A stretch of 64,000 nucleotides of DNA from Lachnospiraceae bacterium (GCA_024684055.1 JAIKXN010000166.1:1-64000); one strand, 5' to 3'. Positions 1 through 9,572 are shown, numbered from the stretch's first letter. Translations and numbers: made by a program. The notes: generated from the sequence alone by a model not told the origin.

Positions 1-21
1 CAAGACTTAAAGGGAAAAGAC

Positions 22-2361
22 ATGAAAGACAACAAACTTACTAAAAATTCAATTAAAGCACTTGAACAGCACAAAATTCATGAAAATGATGTTTTGTCCG
101 TATGTCCGACAGATTTGTCGTTCGAAGGTGAGTACATTCTCGGCTATCTGGTTTTAACAAAGGATATGCTGGGTGTATGCAAAAGTGAGGTTCCCTCCGA
201 CTACACGCATTTCTTCAGAGGAACCAAAATGCATTCGGCAGGTAATGAAGAAGATTTCGCTGAGTATGAAGTAACTCTTTATGATCTGAAAAAAATCGAT
301 CATCTTCATATTGAGAGACAGATCGGAGCGGTTACCCTGACGGGACAGTTTGGCGGCGAAACGATCAGAATCGCGGCTTCAAGCAATACTTATCTTGAGC
401 AGATGATGCTTTTTGTAAGGCATTTTAAGAACTTAAAGAACGGCCACAGCATCGATTATGAAATAAAAACAAACGAAGCCGAAGAGGATGAAGAGGAAGA
501 GTCGCTCTACTGCCCGATCTGCGGAACAATGTATCCCGATCCGGCCAAGAAACTCTGCCCGAAATGTACCAACAAACGAACGATCTTCGCGAGAGTATTG
601 AAATATTTCTTCAAATACAAATTTTCGGTTGCACTTTTGTTTCTGGCATATGCGCTGGCAGCGGTAGTGAGCGTGGCATGGCCGTATCTGAGCGGAACAG
701 TGCTTTTCGACACGGTACTCGGAAAGGATGATGTGTTTCTTGCAAGATTCGGTCTGGCAGGAAAATACATGCTCGCACTTCTTTTGCTTGCGGTATTAAT
801 GGTCGGAGCAAGACTTATCTCCGAACTTACCAATATGCTTTTAATGGCTGTTATGGCAAAGGTTGCGACGGCTACGGTTAACGATATCAAGACGGATGTT
901 TTTTCGGCGATGAACAAACTTTCTCTTAACTTCTTTACCAGCAAACAGACCGGCGGACTGATGACACGAGTAATGACCGACTCAAACCGTGTTACGGAAT
1001 TCTTTATCGACGGAATTCCCTCGATTTTCATACAGGGTCTGACCATCATTGCGACATTTATCGTAATGTACAGACTTAACTGGCAGATGGCACTGATCGC
1101 GTGCATTTTGCTTCCGCTTCTGGTATTCATGACGGTCAAACTTCGTCCCGGGCTCTGGTCGCTTTCGGGAAAAAGACACCGTGCCGAAAAAGCGGTATCC
1201 GGAAAAGCGAACGATAACCTGACAGGTGCGAGAGTCGTAAAGGCCTTCGGTCAGGAAGAAGCGGAGCTTGAAAGATTCGCCGGACCTAACGCAAATCTTC
1301 GTGACGCGGAAATAAATATAGTAAAACTAAAAAACAGATTTACGATCCTTTACAATCTTGTTCAGGAAGTATCGAGCATCTGGATATGGATTCTGGGAGT
1401 TTTCTTTGTAATAAAAACGAAACAGATAGATCTCGGTGTGCTCATCACTTTCGTGGGATATGTGGCGCAGCTCAACGGACCGATGAATTTCTTTTCGAGA
1501 GTTTTCAGAATGTGGTCCGAGAGTATCAATGCGGCACAGAGGCTTTTTGAGATAATAGATTCAATCCCCGAGATAACGGAAAAAGAGAATCCCGTGAGAC
1601 TTATGGAACCCCGCGGAGAGATTGAACTTGATAACGTTACTTTCGGATATACAGTCAGCAAGAATGTACTTAAAGGCATAAATCTTAAGGTAAAAGAAGG
1701 TGAGATGCTCGGCATTGTCGGACGTTCCGGAGCCGGCAAATCCACACTGGTCAACCTTATCTCAAGGCTCTATGACGTAAACGAAGGCTCGATAAAAATA
1801 GACGGAACGGATGTCAAGGATCTTGCTCTTTCGGATCTGAGAAGAAATGTTGCCATGGTTTCGCAGGATACTTATATCTTCATGGGTTCTGTGGCAAAGA
1901 ATATCGCATACGGAAGAGAAGATGCGCCGAAAGAAGAGATCATCAGGGCCGCAAAGCTTGCGGGAGCGCACGATTTTATCTCGAAAATGCCTGACGGATA
2001 CGACACGATCATCGGTGCTTCGGGCAAGGATTTATCGGGCGGTGAAAGACAGCGTATTTCAATAGCGAGGGCAATCCTTTCGGATCCGAAGATCCTGATT
2101 CTCGACGAGGCTACGGCAAGTGTGGATACGGAAACCGAGAAGGCTATTCAGAATTCATTAAGATATCTGGTTAAAGGCAGGACAACGCTTTCGATCGCGC
2201 ACAGGCTGTCAACGCTTAGGGATGCCGACAGGCTTATTGTTATAGATAACGGACGGATCGTTGAGGAAGGAACTCACGAAGAACTCGATAAACTCGAGGA
2301 CGGAATCTTCCACAAACTTAACGAGCTGCAGAACAAGTCACTTGCAATTAAGAGTTTTTAA
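22..2361 (+). CDS. ABC exporter (fused permease/ATPase) with zinc ribbon
   Basis: A 779-residue half-transporter of the type 1 exporter family, expected in the cytoplasmic membrane. Residues 1-150 form a soluble domain I do not recognise. An acidic linker and a zinc ribbon (CX2C-X11-CX2C, Cys164 to Cys182) follow, then about six membrane helices (about 195-480) and an ATPase domain. The Walker A GRSGAGKST is near residue 566, the signature LSGGERQR near 672, Walker B LILDEATA and the H-loop IAHRLS follow. The start has AAAGGGAAA upstream. The next gene begins 2 bases after the stop, and a second exporter of the same architecture follows, so the two may form a heterodimer. The substrate is unknown. 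ABC assignment is certain; the role of the N-terminal domain is not. Confidence 0.95.
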   Translation: MKDNKLTKNSIKALEQHKIHENDVLSVCPTDLSFEGEYILGYLVLTKDMLGVCKSEVPSDYTHFFRGTKMHSAGNEEDFAEYEVTLYDLKKIDHLHIERQIGAVTLTGQFGGETIRIAASSNTYLEQMMLFVRHFKNLKNGHSIDYEIKTNEAEEDEEEESLYCPICGTMYPDPAKKLCPKCTNKRTIFARVLKYFFKYKFSVALLFLAYALAAVVSVAWPYLSGTVLFDTVLGKDDVFLARFGLAGKYMLALLLLAVLMVGARLISELTNMLLMAVMAKVATATVNDIKTDVFSAMNKLSLNFFTSKQTGGLMTRVMTDSNRVTEFFIDGIPSIFIQGLTIIATFIVMYRLNWQMALIACILLPLLVFMTVKLRPGLWSLSGKRHRAEKAVSGKANDNLTGARVVKAFGQEEAELERFAGPNANLRDAEINIVKLKNRFTILYNLVQEVSSIWIWILGVFFVIKTKQIDLGVLITFVGYVAQLNGPMNFFSRVFRMWSESINAAQRLFEIIDSIPEITEKENPVRLMEPRGEIELDNVTFGYTVSKNVLKGINLKVKEGEMLGIVGRSGAGKSTLVNLISRLYDVNEGSIKIDGTDVKDLALSDLRRNVAMVSQDTYIFMGSVAKNIAYGREDAPKEEIIRAAKLAGAHDFISKMPDGYDTIIGASGKDLSGGERQRISIARAILSDPKILILDEATASVDTETEKAIQNSLRYLVKGRTTLSIAHRLSTLRDADRLIVIDNGRIVEEGTHEELDKLEDGIFHKLNELQNKSLAIKSF

Positions 2362-2381
2362 TAATGAAAGAGAGAGAAGAA

Positions 2382-2921
2382 ATGGCAGACAATAACGCAT
2401 TGGATATTTACGAAAAAGAAGCCGAAGAAATGACGGCAATGCACAAAATAACCGACAAAGACAGATTCGAAAGAACGGGCGGAGGATTTGTTAACCTTTT
2501 CTTTAAAGGTAATCTTTATGAGAGGGTAAAAGTCGTAAGACTCTTCCCTTTCACGGATGCCGATAAATATATTTCCATAAGGGAAAACGACGAAAAGGCA
2601 AAGGAAATTGGCATTATCGAGGATCTTAACGACTTGAGTGAAGAAACAAAAGAAATGTTAAAAGAGCAGTTAAGGCTCAACTATTTCACACCGGTTATTC
2701 AGAAAATTTACAGTATTAAAGATGAGTACGGGTATGCATATTTCCACGTTTTAACGAACAAGGGCGAGTGCAAGTTTGCCATCAACATGGCATCAAATGC
2801 AGTTACAAAGCTTTCCGATTCAAGACTTATCATCATGGATCTTGACGAAAACAGATTCGAGATAAGAGACGTAAATGCGCTTACCCAGAAAGAAAGAAGG
2901 AAACTGGATCTGTTCCTGTAA
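2382..2921 (+). CDS. DUF1854 family protein
   Basis: Soluble protein of 179 residues with no membrane segment. I recognise the DUF1854 pattern (a domain with GGFVNLFFKG near the start, and LTNKGECKF, then DLDENRFEI toward the end). From family knowledge, DUF1854 genes sit beside paired ABC exporters, in proteobacteria linked to cyanophycin metabolism; the same pairing is seen here with exporters on both sides. An upstream in-frame ATG at 2364 overlaps poorly with a ribosome site, whereas the ATG at 2382 has GAGAGAAG six bases before it, so the later start is chosen. Its role is probably as an accessory or regulatory subunit of the exporters; that is inference. Confidence 0.8.
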   Translation: MADNNALDIYEKEAEEMTAMHKITDKDRFERTGGGFVNLFFKGNLYERVKVVRLFPFTDADKYISIRENDEKAKEIGIIEDLNDLSEETKEMLKEQLRLNYFTPVIQKIYSIKDEYGYAYFHVLTNKGECKFAINMASNAVTKLSDSRLIIMDLDENRFEIRDVNALTQKERRKLDLFL

Positions 2922-3004
2922 TCTTTCACGAAACATAATGGAGGGAATGAAAAACCAAAGAATACGGAACATTCCCCGTTTGAGACTGACGGAGATTAGC
3001 TTAT

Positions 3005-5170
3005 ATGATTTTGCATTATAATTTACCAAAAAAAATAATCGATACAATTCCGCTTTCGGAAAACGAGCGGATCTATTATGCTGTTCCTTTCGATATCGAC
3101 GGGGAGGGACAGTGGACGGAAGGCTCATATCTCATTGTGACTACCGGGAAGATCCATATATATGAGAATGAAAAAATAACAGAGACAATAGAAATAAAAA
3201 ACTGCACGAAGGCAAAGGCTGAGGCAAAAGTCGGAGGCGGGATACTGACGGTAACGATCGGTGACGAACCGAGAGTTCTCGTTCATTATTCGGCAAAGCA
3301 TTTAAGCAGATATGCTTACATAGCGAGAGGCATCAATATTCTTATTTCGGGAAGATTCGAGGAAGTTGAAAGCAACGAATACGAGAAAATGTGTCCCAAA
3401 TGCGGTCGTGCGATTCCCGGAACAAAGAATTGTCCGCACTGCTCCAAAGAAGGCGGATTTTTAAAGAATTTTCTTAGAATGGCGAAGCCGTACAAAAAGG
3501 GTTTTTTCGGAGTTTTTGTTCTGATGGTCCTGGCGGCTGTTACCACACTTTTAAATCCCGAGATTCAAAAGCATCTGATTAACGATGTTTTAAGGGGCGG
3601 AGGGGGCATGAAGCAGGCACTCGTTTATTTGGCCATCATGTTTTCTCTCAGTGTCGGAATCGTTATAGTCAACATTTTAAAGAGCAATGCATCAACAAGA
3701 CTCGGCGCAAGGATATCCGAAGATTTGAGAATGGCATTGTTTCAAAAATACCAGGAGCTGCCTTTAAGTTTCATAAATGACAGGAGACCGGGTGAACTGT
3801 TAAACAGAATTACTCAGGATACGACATTTATCCGCGAATTTATGGAAGATGTTTTCTGCAACCTGTTTGCGGTATTTTTCATCTTTATCTGGGATGTCCT
3901 CTTTATGATGATACTGAATATAAAGCTTGCGCTTCTGACGTTTGTAACGGTTCCCATCGTAGTGGTGATGGTACTTGCTTTCAGAAAGAGCGTTCACAGG
4001 ATTTTCCATCTCCAGTACAAGAAGAATGATGACGTATCAAGCGATCTCCAGGATGTTATTTCCGGTATGCGAGTAGTTAAAACATACGGCAGGGAAGAAG
4101 CGGAAGCAAACAGATTCAAGGCGCTTTCAACAGAGTTTTCAAATACGCAGCGAAGAAACGAAACGTTCTGGGCAATATTCAATCCCATTATTTCATTCCT
4201 TATGGGAATGGGTGCGATCGTAGTTGTTTATTTTGGCGGCTGGGATGTATTTAATGAGAAAATGGATGCCGGCGAACTTTATCAGTTCATGACTTATACG
4301 GTTCTTTTGTTCCAGTATATCAACTGGATGAGCTGGCTTCCGAGAACGCTGACTCAGCTTACAAGTTCGCTTGAAAGAATAAATGACATACTTTCACAGG
4401 ATGTGAAAAAACTTGATGACGCAGAACTTGCGGAAGTGGATATAAAGGGCGAGATCACATTCGATCATGCGACATTCGGATACAAATCCTACCAGCCCGT
4501 GCTTGAAGACATCAATGCGGTCATTAAACCGGGCGAAATGATCGGTATAGTCGGAGCTTCCGGTACCGGAAAATCCACACTCATAAATCTTTTGATGGGA
4601 CTTTACGAAATCGACGACGGACATCTTCTGATAGACGGAACCGACATACGAGACATCAAAAGGAAATCTTATCACTCGCAGATTGGCGTGGTTCTTCAGG
4701 AAACATTCCTTTTCTCGGGAACCATCATCGACAACATAAGATTTTCAAAGCCGGATGCCACTTATGATGAAATAATCAGGGCAGCCAAAATGGCAAATGC
4801 CCATGATTTCATCTCCCGGACGCCTGACGGTTACAACACGTACGTCGGTGAAAAAGGTTATTCGTTATCGGGCGGTGAAAGACAGAGAATCGCGATTGCG
4901 AGAGCAATACTTACGAATCCGAGACTCCTCATACTCGATGAAGCTACGGCCAGTCTTGATACCGAAAGCGAGTTCATGATTCAGAAGGCGCTCGAGCGAC
5001 TGACGGACGGCAAGACAACATTCGCCATCGCACACAGACTCTCGACTCTCAAAAAGGCCGACAGGATAATGGTTATCGACGGTCACAGGATCGCGGAGAT
5101 CGGTACGCATGAAGAACTTTTAAACAGCAGGGGAATTTACTACAAACTTCATATGGCACAGATCGGATAA
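3005..5170 (+). CDS. ABC exporter (fused permease/ATPase) with zinc ribbon, partner
   Basis: A 721-residue type 1 exporter half-transporter. A beta-rich N-terminal domain (1-125) is followed by a zinc ribbon CPKC...CPHC near residue 130-145, about six membrane helices (160-450) and an ATPase domain. Walker A is GASGTGKST near residue 516, signature LSGGERQR, Walker B LLILDEATA, H-loop IAHRLS. It shares the same unusual layout as the exporter at 22-2361, with DUF1854 between them, so a heterodimeric transporter is likely. It is the last gene of the unit and a clear terminator follows at once. The membrane span arrangement is inferred from hydrophobicity. Confidence 0.95.
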   Translation: MILHYNLPKKIIDTIPLSENERIYYAVPFDIDGEGQWTEGSYLIVTTGKIHIYENEKITETIEIKNCTKAKAEAKVGGGILTVTIGDEPRVLVHYSAKHLSRYAYIARGINILISGRFEEVESNEYEKMCPKCGRAIPGTKNCPHCSKEGGFLKNFLRMAKPYKKGFFGVFVLMVLAAVTTLLNPEIQKHLINDVLRGGGGMKQALVYLAIMFSLSVGIVIVNILKSNASTRLGARISEDLRMALFQKYQELPLSFINDRRPGELLNRITQDTTFIREFMEDVFCNLFAVFFIFIWDVLFMMILNIKLALLTFVTVPIVVVMVLAFRKSVHRIFHLQYKKNDDVSSDLQDVISGMRVVKTYGREEAEANRFKALSTEFSNTQRRNETFWAIFNPIISFLMGMGAIVVVYFGGWDVFNEKMDAGELYQFMTYTVLLFQYINWMSWLPRTLTQLTSSLERINDILSQDVKKLDDAELAEVDIKGEITFDHATFGYKSYQPVLEDINAVIKPGEMIGIVGASGTGKSTLINLLMGLYEIDDGHLLIDGTDIRDIKRKSYHSQIGVVLQETFLFSGTIIDNIRFSKPDATYDEIIRAAKMANAHDFISRTPDGYNTYVGEKGYSLSGGERQRIAIARAILTNPRLLILDEATASLDTESEFMIQKALERLTDGKTTFAIAHRLSTLKKADRIMVIDGHRIAEIGTHEELLNSRGIYYKLHMAQIG

Positions 5171-5178
5171 AGACAAAA

Positions 5179-5210
5179 GCGGAAAGGAATTTTTCTTTTC
5201 CGCTTTTTAT
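5179..5210 (+). terminator. Rho-independent terminator after ABC/DUF1854 unit
   Basis: GCGGAAAGGAA pairs with TTCTTTTCCGC (one G-T wobble, 3-base loop) and is followed by a T run. Confidence 0.85.
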
Positions 5211-5248
5211 GTGCAGAACCGCTAAAGAAAAATTTTCTAAAAAAGATG

Positions 5249-5294
5249 TTGACAACAAACTGTTTATAGGTGTATATATAACACATAAACAGTT
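5249..5294 (+). promoter_or_regulatory. gntR/ABC promoter with palindromic operator
   Basis: A -35 TTGACA (5249-5254) and a -10 TATATA (5273-5278) are 18 bases apart. A perfect 10-bp inverted repeat, AACTGTTTAT (5258-5267) and ATAAACAGTT (5285-5294), brackets the -10 box with a 17-base spacer. This geometry suits a dimeric GntR protein, and the downstream gene is a YtrA-type GntR, so autorepression is the likely control. Confidence 0.75.
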
Positions 5295-5308
5295 GAAGGA
5301 GGAAGACT

Positions 5309-5683
5309 ATGAAACTGTTGCATAATTCAGGGACCCCGATTTACAAACAGATAGCCGAACAGCTGAAAGAAGATATATTATCCGGAAAAATAAAAGAGGG
5401 AGAATATCTTCCGTCAATAAGAGGACTTGCTCAGGACTTGCGGATCAGCGTTATTACGACAATGAAAGCATATGAGGAACTGGCAAACGAGGGACTTGTG
5501 ACGGCGGCTCAGGGAAAAGGCTTCTATGTCAATTCGCAGGACACCGAACTTTTGAAAGAGCAGCATATACGAAAAGTCGAAGAGAATCTGACTCTGGCGA
5601 TAAAGGCTTCCAAGGTTGCCGGATTAACCGATGAAGAATTGATCGATACCTTAAAAATGCTTATTGATATAGAAAAAGAATAA
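5309..5683 (+). CDS. GntR family regulator, YtrA subfamily
   Basis: 124 residues: a winged helix-turn-helix (about 8-75, with PIYKQIAEQLKEDILSG and the wing AQGKGFYV) and a short 45-residue helical tail. That is the size and layout of the YtrA subfamily, which has no large effector-binding domain and represses neighbouring ABC exporter operons, often relieved by cell-wall antibiotics. GGAGGAAG precedes the start. The ABC ATPase and two membrane proteins that follow in the same direction are the expected targets, together with its own promoter, which carries a perfect inverted repeat. Confidence 0.9.
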   Translation: MKLLHNSGTPIYKQIAEQLKEDILSGKIKEGEYLPSIRGLAQDLRISVITTMKAYEELANEGLVTAAQGKGFYVNSQDTELLKEQHIRKVEENLTLAIKASKVAGLTDEELIDTLKMLIDIEKE

Positions 5684-5745
5684 AGAAAAAGTTTTATAAG
5701 CGAATAATTTGCGAACAGGCAAATGAACGCGGAACGGAGAAAAAG

Positions 5746-6651
5746 ATGGAATTCAAAGATGCAATAACAGGAAAAAACATAAATAAGAAATTCGGTAAAT
5801 TTGAACTGGATATTCCCGAAATTCATATTCCGGAAGGATTTGCAACGGCATTTATCGGAGAGAACGGTGCAGGAAAGACAACGCTTCTTAATATTCTTGC
5901 CGGTTTAAGACAGGACAACAAGGGTGAGGTCAGATACTTCGAAAACAGTTTAAGCATAGATGATAACGGAGTCCGCGAAAGAATAGGATATTCCGGAACG
6001 AAGCATCACCTTCTTCCTCACTGGACAGGCGAACAGGTAAAGGATCTTTCGAAAATGCTTTTCGATAATTTTGACGAGAAAAAATTCGAAGAAATCTGCA
6101 AAGCAATTAACATAGACGATTCGGTTTTCGGACCGAACGGAAAGATGATCGCAAAGCTTTCTGACGGTAACAAAATGAAACTTTCTCTTGCAACCGTATT
6201 TGCAAGAAGCACGGATATGCTTATCCTGGATGAACCGGCGTCCCCCCTCGATCCTTTAATGAGGGACCTGCTTTCCGATATGCTTCGTTCTTATCTTGCA
6301 GACGGTAACGGACAAAGAACAGTGGTTTTTTCAACGCACAACATCTCGGATATGGAAAATGTAACAGACTACATTTATGTAATAGATGACGGAAAGATTC
6401 TTGAGCACGGGTTTGTTACGGATATTAAGGAAAAGTATGTACTGGTTAAGGGAGACGGAAAGGCAGATAAAAAAATAAAGGATCTGATGATAAACTTCCA
6501 TGAGAACAGTTTCGGATACGAAGGAATTGTTCTGTCCGATAAAATGGACAGTTTCGCGGGTATGAATTTATCTTTTGAAACCCCGGGGCTTTTCCAGATA
6601 AGCGTAGCTCTTTTAAAGATGAATTCAAAACTCAGAATGCCTGAGATGTAA
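5746..6651 (+). CDS. ABC transporter ATP-binding protein (YtrB-like)
   Basis: 301 residues. Walker A GENGAGKTT is near residue 40, Walker B MLILDEPASPLDP near 160-172, and the H-loop STH near 194. The signature is the degenerate LSDGNKMKL instead of LSGGQ, as is common in YtrB/BcrA-type exporters. The C-terminal 80 residues are an exporter-specific extension. It is the second gene of a GntR-ABC unit and is followed by two integral membrane proteins that would be its permeases. The transported substrate cannot be read from sequence; a role in the cell-envelope stress or antimicrobial response is typical for this arrangement. Confidence 0.9.
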   Translation: MEFKDAITGKNINKKFGKFELDIPEIHIPEGFATAFIGENGAGKTTLLNILAGLRQDNKGEVRYFENSLSIDDNGVRERIGYSGTKHHLLPHWTGEQVKDLSKMLFDNFDEKKFEEICKAINIDDSVFGPNGKMIAKLSDGNKMKLSLATVFARSTDMLILDEPASPLDPLMRDLLSDMLRSYLADGNGQRTVVFSTHNISDMENVTDYIYVIDDGKILEHGFVTDIKEKYVLVKGDGKADKKIKDLMINFHENSFGYEGIVLSDKMDSFAGMNLSFETPGLFQISVALLKMNSKLRMPEM

Positions 6652-6680
6652 CAAAGTTTACGATTAGGAAAGGCAGAAAA

Positions 6681-7397
6681 ATGATCAGAATGATTAAGAA
6701 TTATCATGCGTTTTATCCAAAGAAAAATTTTTTGCTCACATATATATTATTCCCGGTTTTACTTATAGCGCTGTTAAATCTTATAACACATGTTTTTATA
6801 AGAAACCCTCAGCCGGAATCTTTCACGGCTATAAGAAGCGCGATCAGTATCATGGTTCCGACGTATTTTATGACAGCGGTGATTATATGCGACAGATTTG
6901 CGCTTGGAGCGATTCAGACAAAGAAAGGTTTAGTCAGTGAATATGTAAAGTCATCGGCAGGCGGAAAAAAACTTGTGACTGATGTTTTGGCATGGGATAT
7001 TTTTACAAGACTTTTTCTGGCAGCAGCTTTATTCGCGGGGCTGTTTCTTGCGATATATAAATTCATGCCGGAAGACAGTATGGTAAATATTTTGCTGAGA
7101 GCTTTTCTCGGAATAGTTTCGGCGCATATGGCCACAACGATCAATGTATTTTTTTCAAGAAAGATTGACAACCTTTTTTTGTTCCTTATAGTCACTTACT
7201 TTTCGATCACTGTATTGATACCTTACGCTGTTCTGGTAACTTTGGGAGCAGAGAATTTCATACTGATGATCACAGCCGGCATTCTTTTAATAATAGATGC
7301 GGTATTCAGTATCCTGTCGGTAACAGGTATGAAAAAAACAATAAATAAATACTGGTATTCGGATAACAGTCAGAAAGGAAACGATGATGACAATTAA
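6681..7397 (+). CDS. ABC transporter permease, ABC-2-like membrane protein
   Basis: 238 residues with about six hydrophobic segments (about 20-40, 55-75, 105-125, 140-155, 168-190, 196-212) and no soluble domain. I do not recognise a named family, but its position between an ABC ATPase and a second membrane protein of similar size indicates a permease subunit. AGGAAAGGCAG precedes the start. The last codons overlap the next gene, which suggests translational coupling. Confidence 0.75.
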   Translation: MIRMIKNYHAFYPKKNFLLTYILFPVLLIALLNLITHVFIRNPQPESFTAIRSAISIMVPTYFMTAVIICDRFALGAIQTKKGLVSEYVKSSAGGKKLVTDVLAWDIFTRLFLAAALFAGLFLAIYKFMPEDSMVNILLRAFLGIVSAHMATTINVFFSRKIDNLFLFLIVTYFSITVLIPYAVLVTLGAENFILMITAGILLIIDAVFSILSVTGMKKTINKYWYSDNSQKGNDDDN

Positions 7398-8091
7398 AGA
7401 ATCCATAAAATTGTATGATTACGTATATAAGAAAAATACACAGATACTTATAATAATAATGCAGTTTTTCATGTTTTTCGGTTATGCCTTTACAAATAAT
7501 CTGCAGACCATCGGCATTGTTCTTCTGAATACCGTTCTGGCAACGATCGCAACACAGTTTGCGCTTGTAACATTTTCTTCCTATGTAGTGTCTTCGGAAA
7601 AAATACAAAAATACGGTATCAGGAACCTTACGATAATAATGACGGCTGCAAATGTTGTGTTTTTCGCAATTTACCTTGGATTGAAACTCCTTAAGGGGTT
7701 TGCCTTAAAGGACTTCGATGATCTCTCGACTATGTTGTTTATTTACTGTATTGCAAATATTCTGATGTTCGTTTACGGAGCAATCGGATGCAAAAAAAGG
7801 GCAGCGGGCACTGTCATTCTTATCCTCCACGTAATCATTGGGCTTTCACAGATGCCTTTCTATATCAGAGGAACGGTATTGAAGATCATAAGCCGGATGC
7901 CGGGCGCGGAACCTTATACGGAAAGCAGGTTTGTCTTCACTTTTTTGCCGAATCCCGTAGTTATGATAATCATTTCGGTACTGGTTGTTTCGGTAATCTC
8001 TCCGCTTCTTTTATACGCACTTTCCATGAGCGTAAGAAAAGTATCCTACAGCAACCGCCTGCTGGATCGTCAGGAATACAACAAACTGTAA
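7384..8091 (+). CDS. ABC transporter permease, second membrane subunit
   Basis: 235 residues, six or seven hydrophobic segments, overlapping the previous gene by 14 bases. The start region reads ATGATG (7384 or 7387) after AAAGGAAACG. Like its neighbour it has no recognised motif, and the assignment rests on topology and on the GntR-ATPase-membrane-membrane order, which fits YtrA-controlled exporters with two permeases. No clear terminator follows; 8092-8288 carries only short palindromes (GAGAATTCTC at 8164, TTCACGTGAA at 8200). Confidence 0.7.
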   Translation: MMTIKESIKLYDYVYKKNTQILIIIMQFFMFFGYAFTNNLQTIGIVLLNTVLATIATQFALVTFSSYVVSSEKIQKYGIRNLTIIMTAANVVFFAIYLGLKLLKGFALKDFDDLSTMLFIYCIANILMFVYGAIGCKKRAAGTVILILHVIIGLSQMPFYIRGTVLKIISRMPGAEPYTESRFVFTFLPNPVVMIIISVLVVSVISPLLLYALSMSVRKVSYSNRLLDRQEYNKL

Positions 8092-8288
8092 CGAACTGAG
8101 GATGCCGGATTATCTGTAAAAACGCGGCAGCACCCGGATTATTTCCGATAAAAAGACAGCACGGAGAATTCTCAAAAACCATATGACAACTCCGAAATTT
8201 TCACGTGAATACACAAAAAGGTTTCCCATAAAAATATAATCATGTTATCGTATATATGTATGAAAATACTAAAAGGGAGAATTCACAT

Positions 8289-8825
8289 ATGAAAAAAATT
8301 GCATTATCATTTGTTTCTGTTTTGATGCTGCTTATATTAGGAGGCTGCTCGTCACTTCTTAACAAAGGACCGACTATAGACGATCTGAAAAAAACGAGCG
8401 GAGTCATGATGGTGGCGGAAAGCAGTTACGTGGGAATCGTTACGAAAGATGATTATATCGAAAGCACTGTATACACGGTGAATTTTGACGGAAGCATGAC
8501 GGCCGTCAGAACATATCATAATTCGGGTGTTTTTACGACAACGGAAACTTTAACTGACGATGATTTAATGCTGTTGTTTTCATCGTGCAACAAGATGTCT
8601 GAAAACAGGGACGATATCGATAACTATCAGGTTGATCTGGCCGGAAACATCCCCAAATGGAAAATAACATTTTATAACGACAAGCATCCTAACGGCATAA
8701 ACATCGCAAACGGAGTATATGCGGGCGGACATCAGTTATTTGATATTATTACCGGAGTGCTTGAGTACTATGTTCGTGACGATTTGTTCACGAATTCACA
8801 GGGAGTTGAAGTTCAGAGCAGATAA
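8289..8825 (+). CDS. Lipoprotein of unknown function
   Basis: 178 residues. A lysine-bearing signal sequence (MKKIALSFVSVLMLLIL) ends in the lipobox LGGC, so the protein is predicted to be lipid-anchored on the outer face of the membrane at Cys22 or so. The mature part is small, beta-rich and lacks motifs I know. An upstream in-frame ATG (8256) is possible, but AAAGGGAGA lies 8 bases before the ATG at 8289, which also begins the signal peptide, so that start is preferred. It lies downstream of the YtrA-like exporter genes in the same direction, with about 200 bases between, so membership of that operon is uncertain. Confidence 0.8.
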   Translation: MKKIALSFVSVLMLLILGGCSSLLNKGPTIDDLKKTSGVMMVAESSYVGIVTKDDYIESTVYTVNFDGSMTAVRTYHNSGVFTTTETLTDDDLMLLFSSCNKMSENRDDIDNYQVDLAGNIPKWKITFYNDKHPNGINIANGVYAGGHQLFDIITGVLEYYVRDDLFTNSQGVEVQSR

Positions 8826-8918
8826 TAGAAAACATTAATTCTCAAAAAGAAATTCATTAAAAAGGGCTGTAAAAAGGCATCCGCCTTAAACTGTTCACTG
8901 AAAAAACGGAAAGAAAAA

Positions 8919-9563
8919 ATGAAGCAAAACGAAAGAATCGGAAAAATAATAGAAGCACTGGATGAAAGATACGGAACAGAGGCAATCTGCTATCTTGACC
9001 ACATGAACGAACTCGAACTTCTGATAGCGACCATTCTTTCCGCACAGTGTACGGATGCGAGAGTCAATACAGTTACACCGACTCTTTTTGCGAAATATAA
9101 AAATGCCGCCGATTTTGCGGCAGCAGACTTAAAAGAACTCGAAGAGATAATCCATCCGCTTGGATTCTATCATTCAAAAGCCGTTAATATTATAGGGTGC
9201 TGTAAGAAGATCTGCGAAAATTTCGGCGGACAGGTTCCCCGTGAAATGGAAGATCTGTTGACGCTTCCGGGAGTCGGCCGGAAAACAGCCAATGTTATTC
9301 GCGGAAATGTCTATAACGAACCGAGCATTGTTGTCGATACTCATGTCGGACGTATCAGCAGGAAACTCGGGATTACAAAAAAAGAAGACCCGACCGAAGT
9401 CGAGTTTGATTTGATGAAGAAGATTCCCAAAGATCACTGGATACTCTGGAACATGCATTTAATTACTTTGGGAAGAACGATCTGCAAAGCACCCACGCCC
9501 AAATGCGCTGAGTGTTTCCTTCGGGAATACTGTCCTTCCGTTCAAAAGGGTAAAAATAAATAA
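8919..9563 (+). CDS. nth: Endonuclease III (DNA glycosylase/AP lyase)
   Basis: 214 residues, the usual length. It removes oxidised pyrimidines and cleaves the abasic site in base excision repair. The helix-hairpin-helix LPGVGRKTANV holds the catalytic Lys, VVDTHVGRIS holds the catalytic Asp, and the C-terminus has the [4Fe-4S] signature CX6CX2CX5C (C-KAPTPK-C-AE-C-FLREY-C). CGGAAAGAAAAA precedes the start. It is transcribed toward the minus-strand gene at 9582, with which it converges. Confidence 0.97.
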   Translation: MKQNERIGKIIEALDERYGTEAICYLDHMNELELLIATILSAQCTDARVNTVTPTLFAKYKNAADFAAADLKELEEIIHPLGFYHSKAVNIIGCCKKICENFGGQVPREMEDLLTLPGVGRKTANVIRGNVYNEPSIVVDTHVGRISRKLGITKKEDPTEVEFDLMKKIPKDHWILWNMHLITLGRTICKAPTPKCAECFLREYCPSVQKGKNK

Positions 9564-9572
9564 AGAATCAGG

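Noticed and set aside
8092-8288. Palindromes GAGAATTCTC and TTCACGTGAA as operators
   Set aside because: Short palindromes of this size are common by chance and no matching regulator is nearby.
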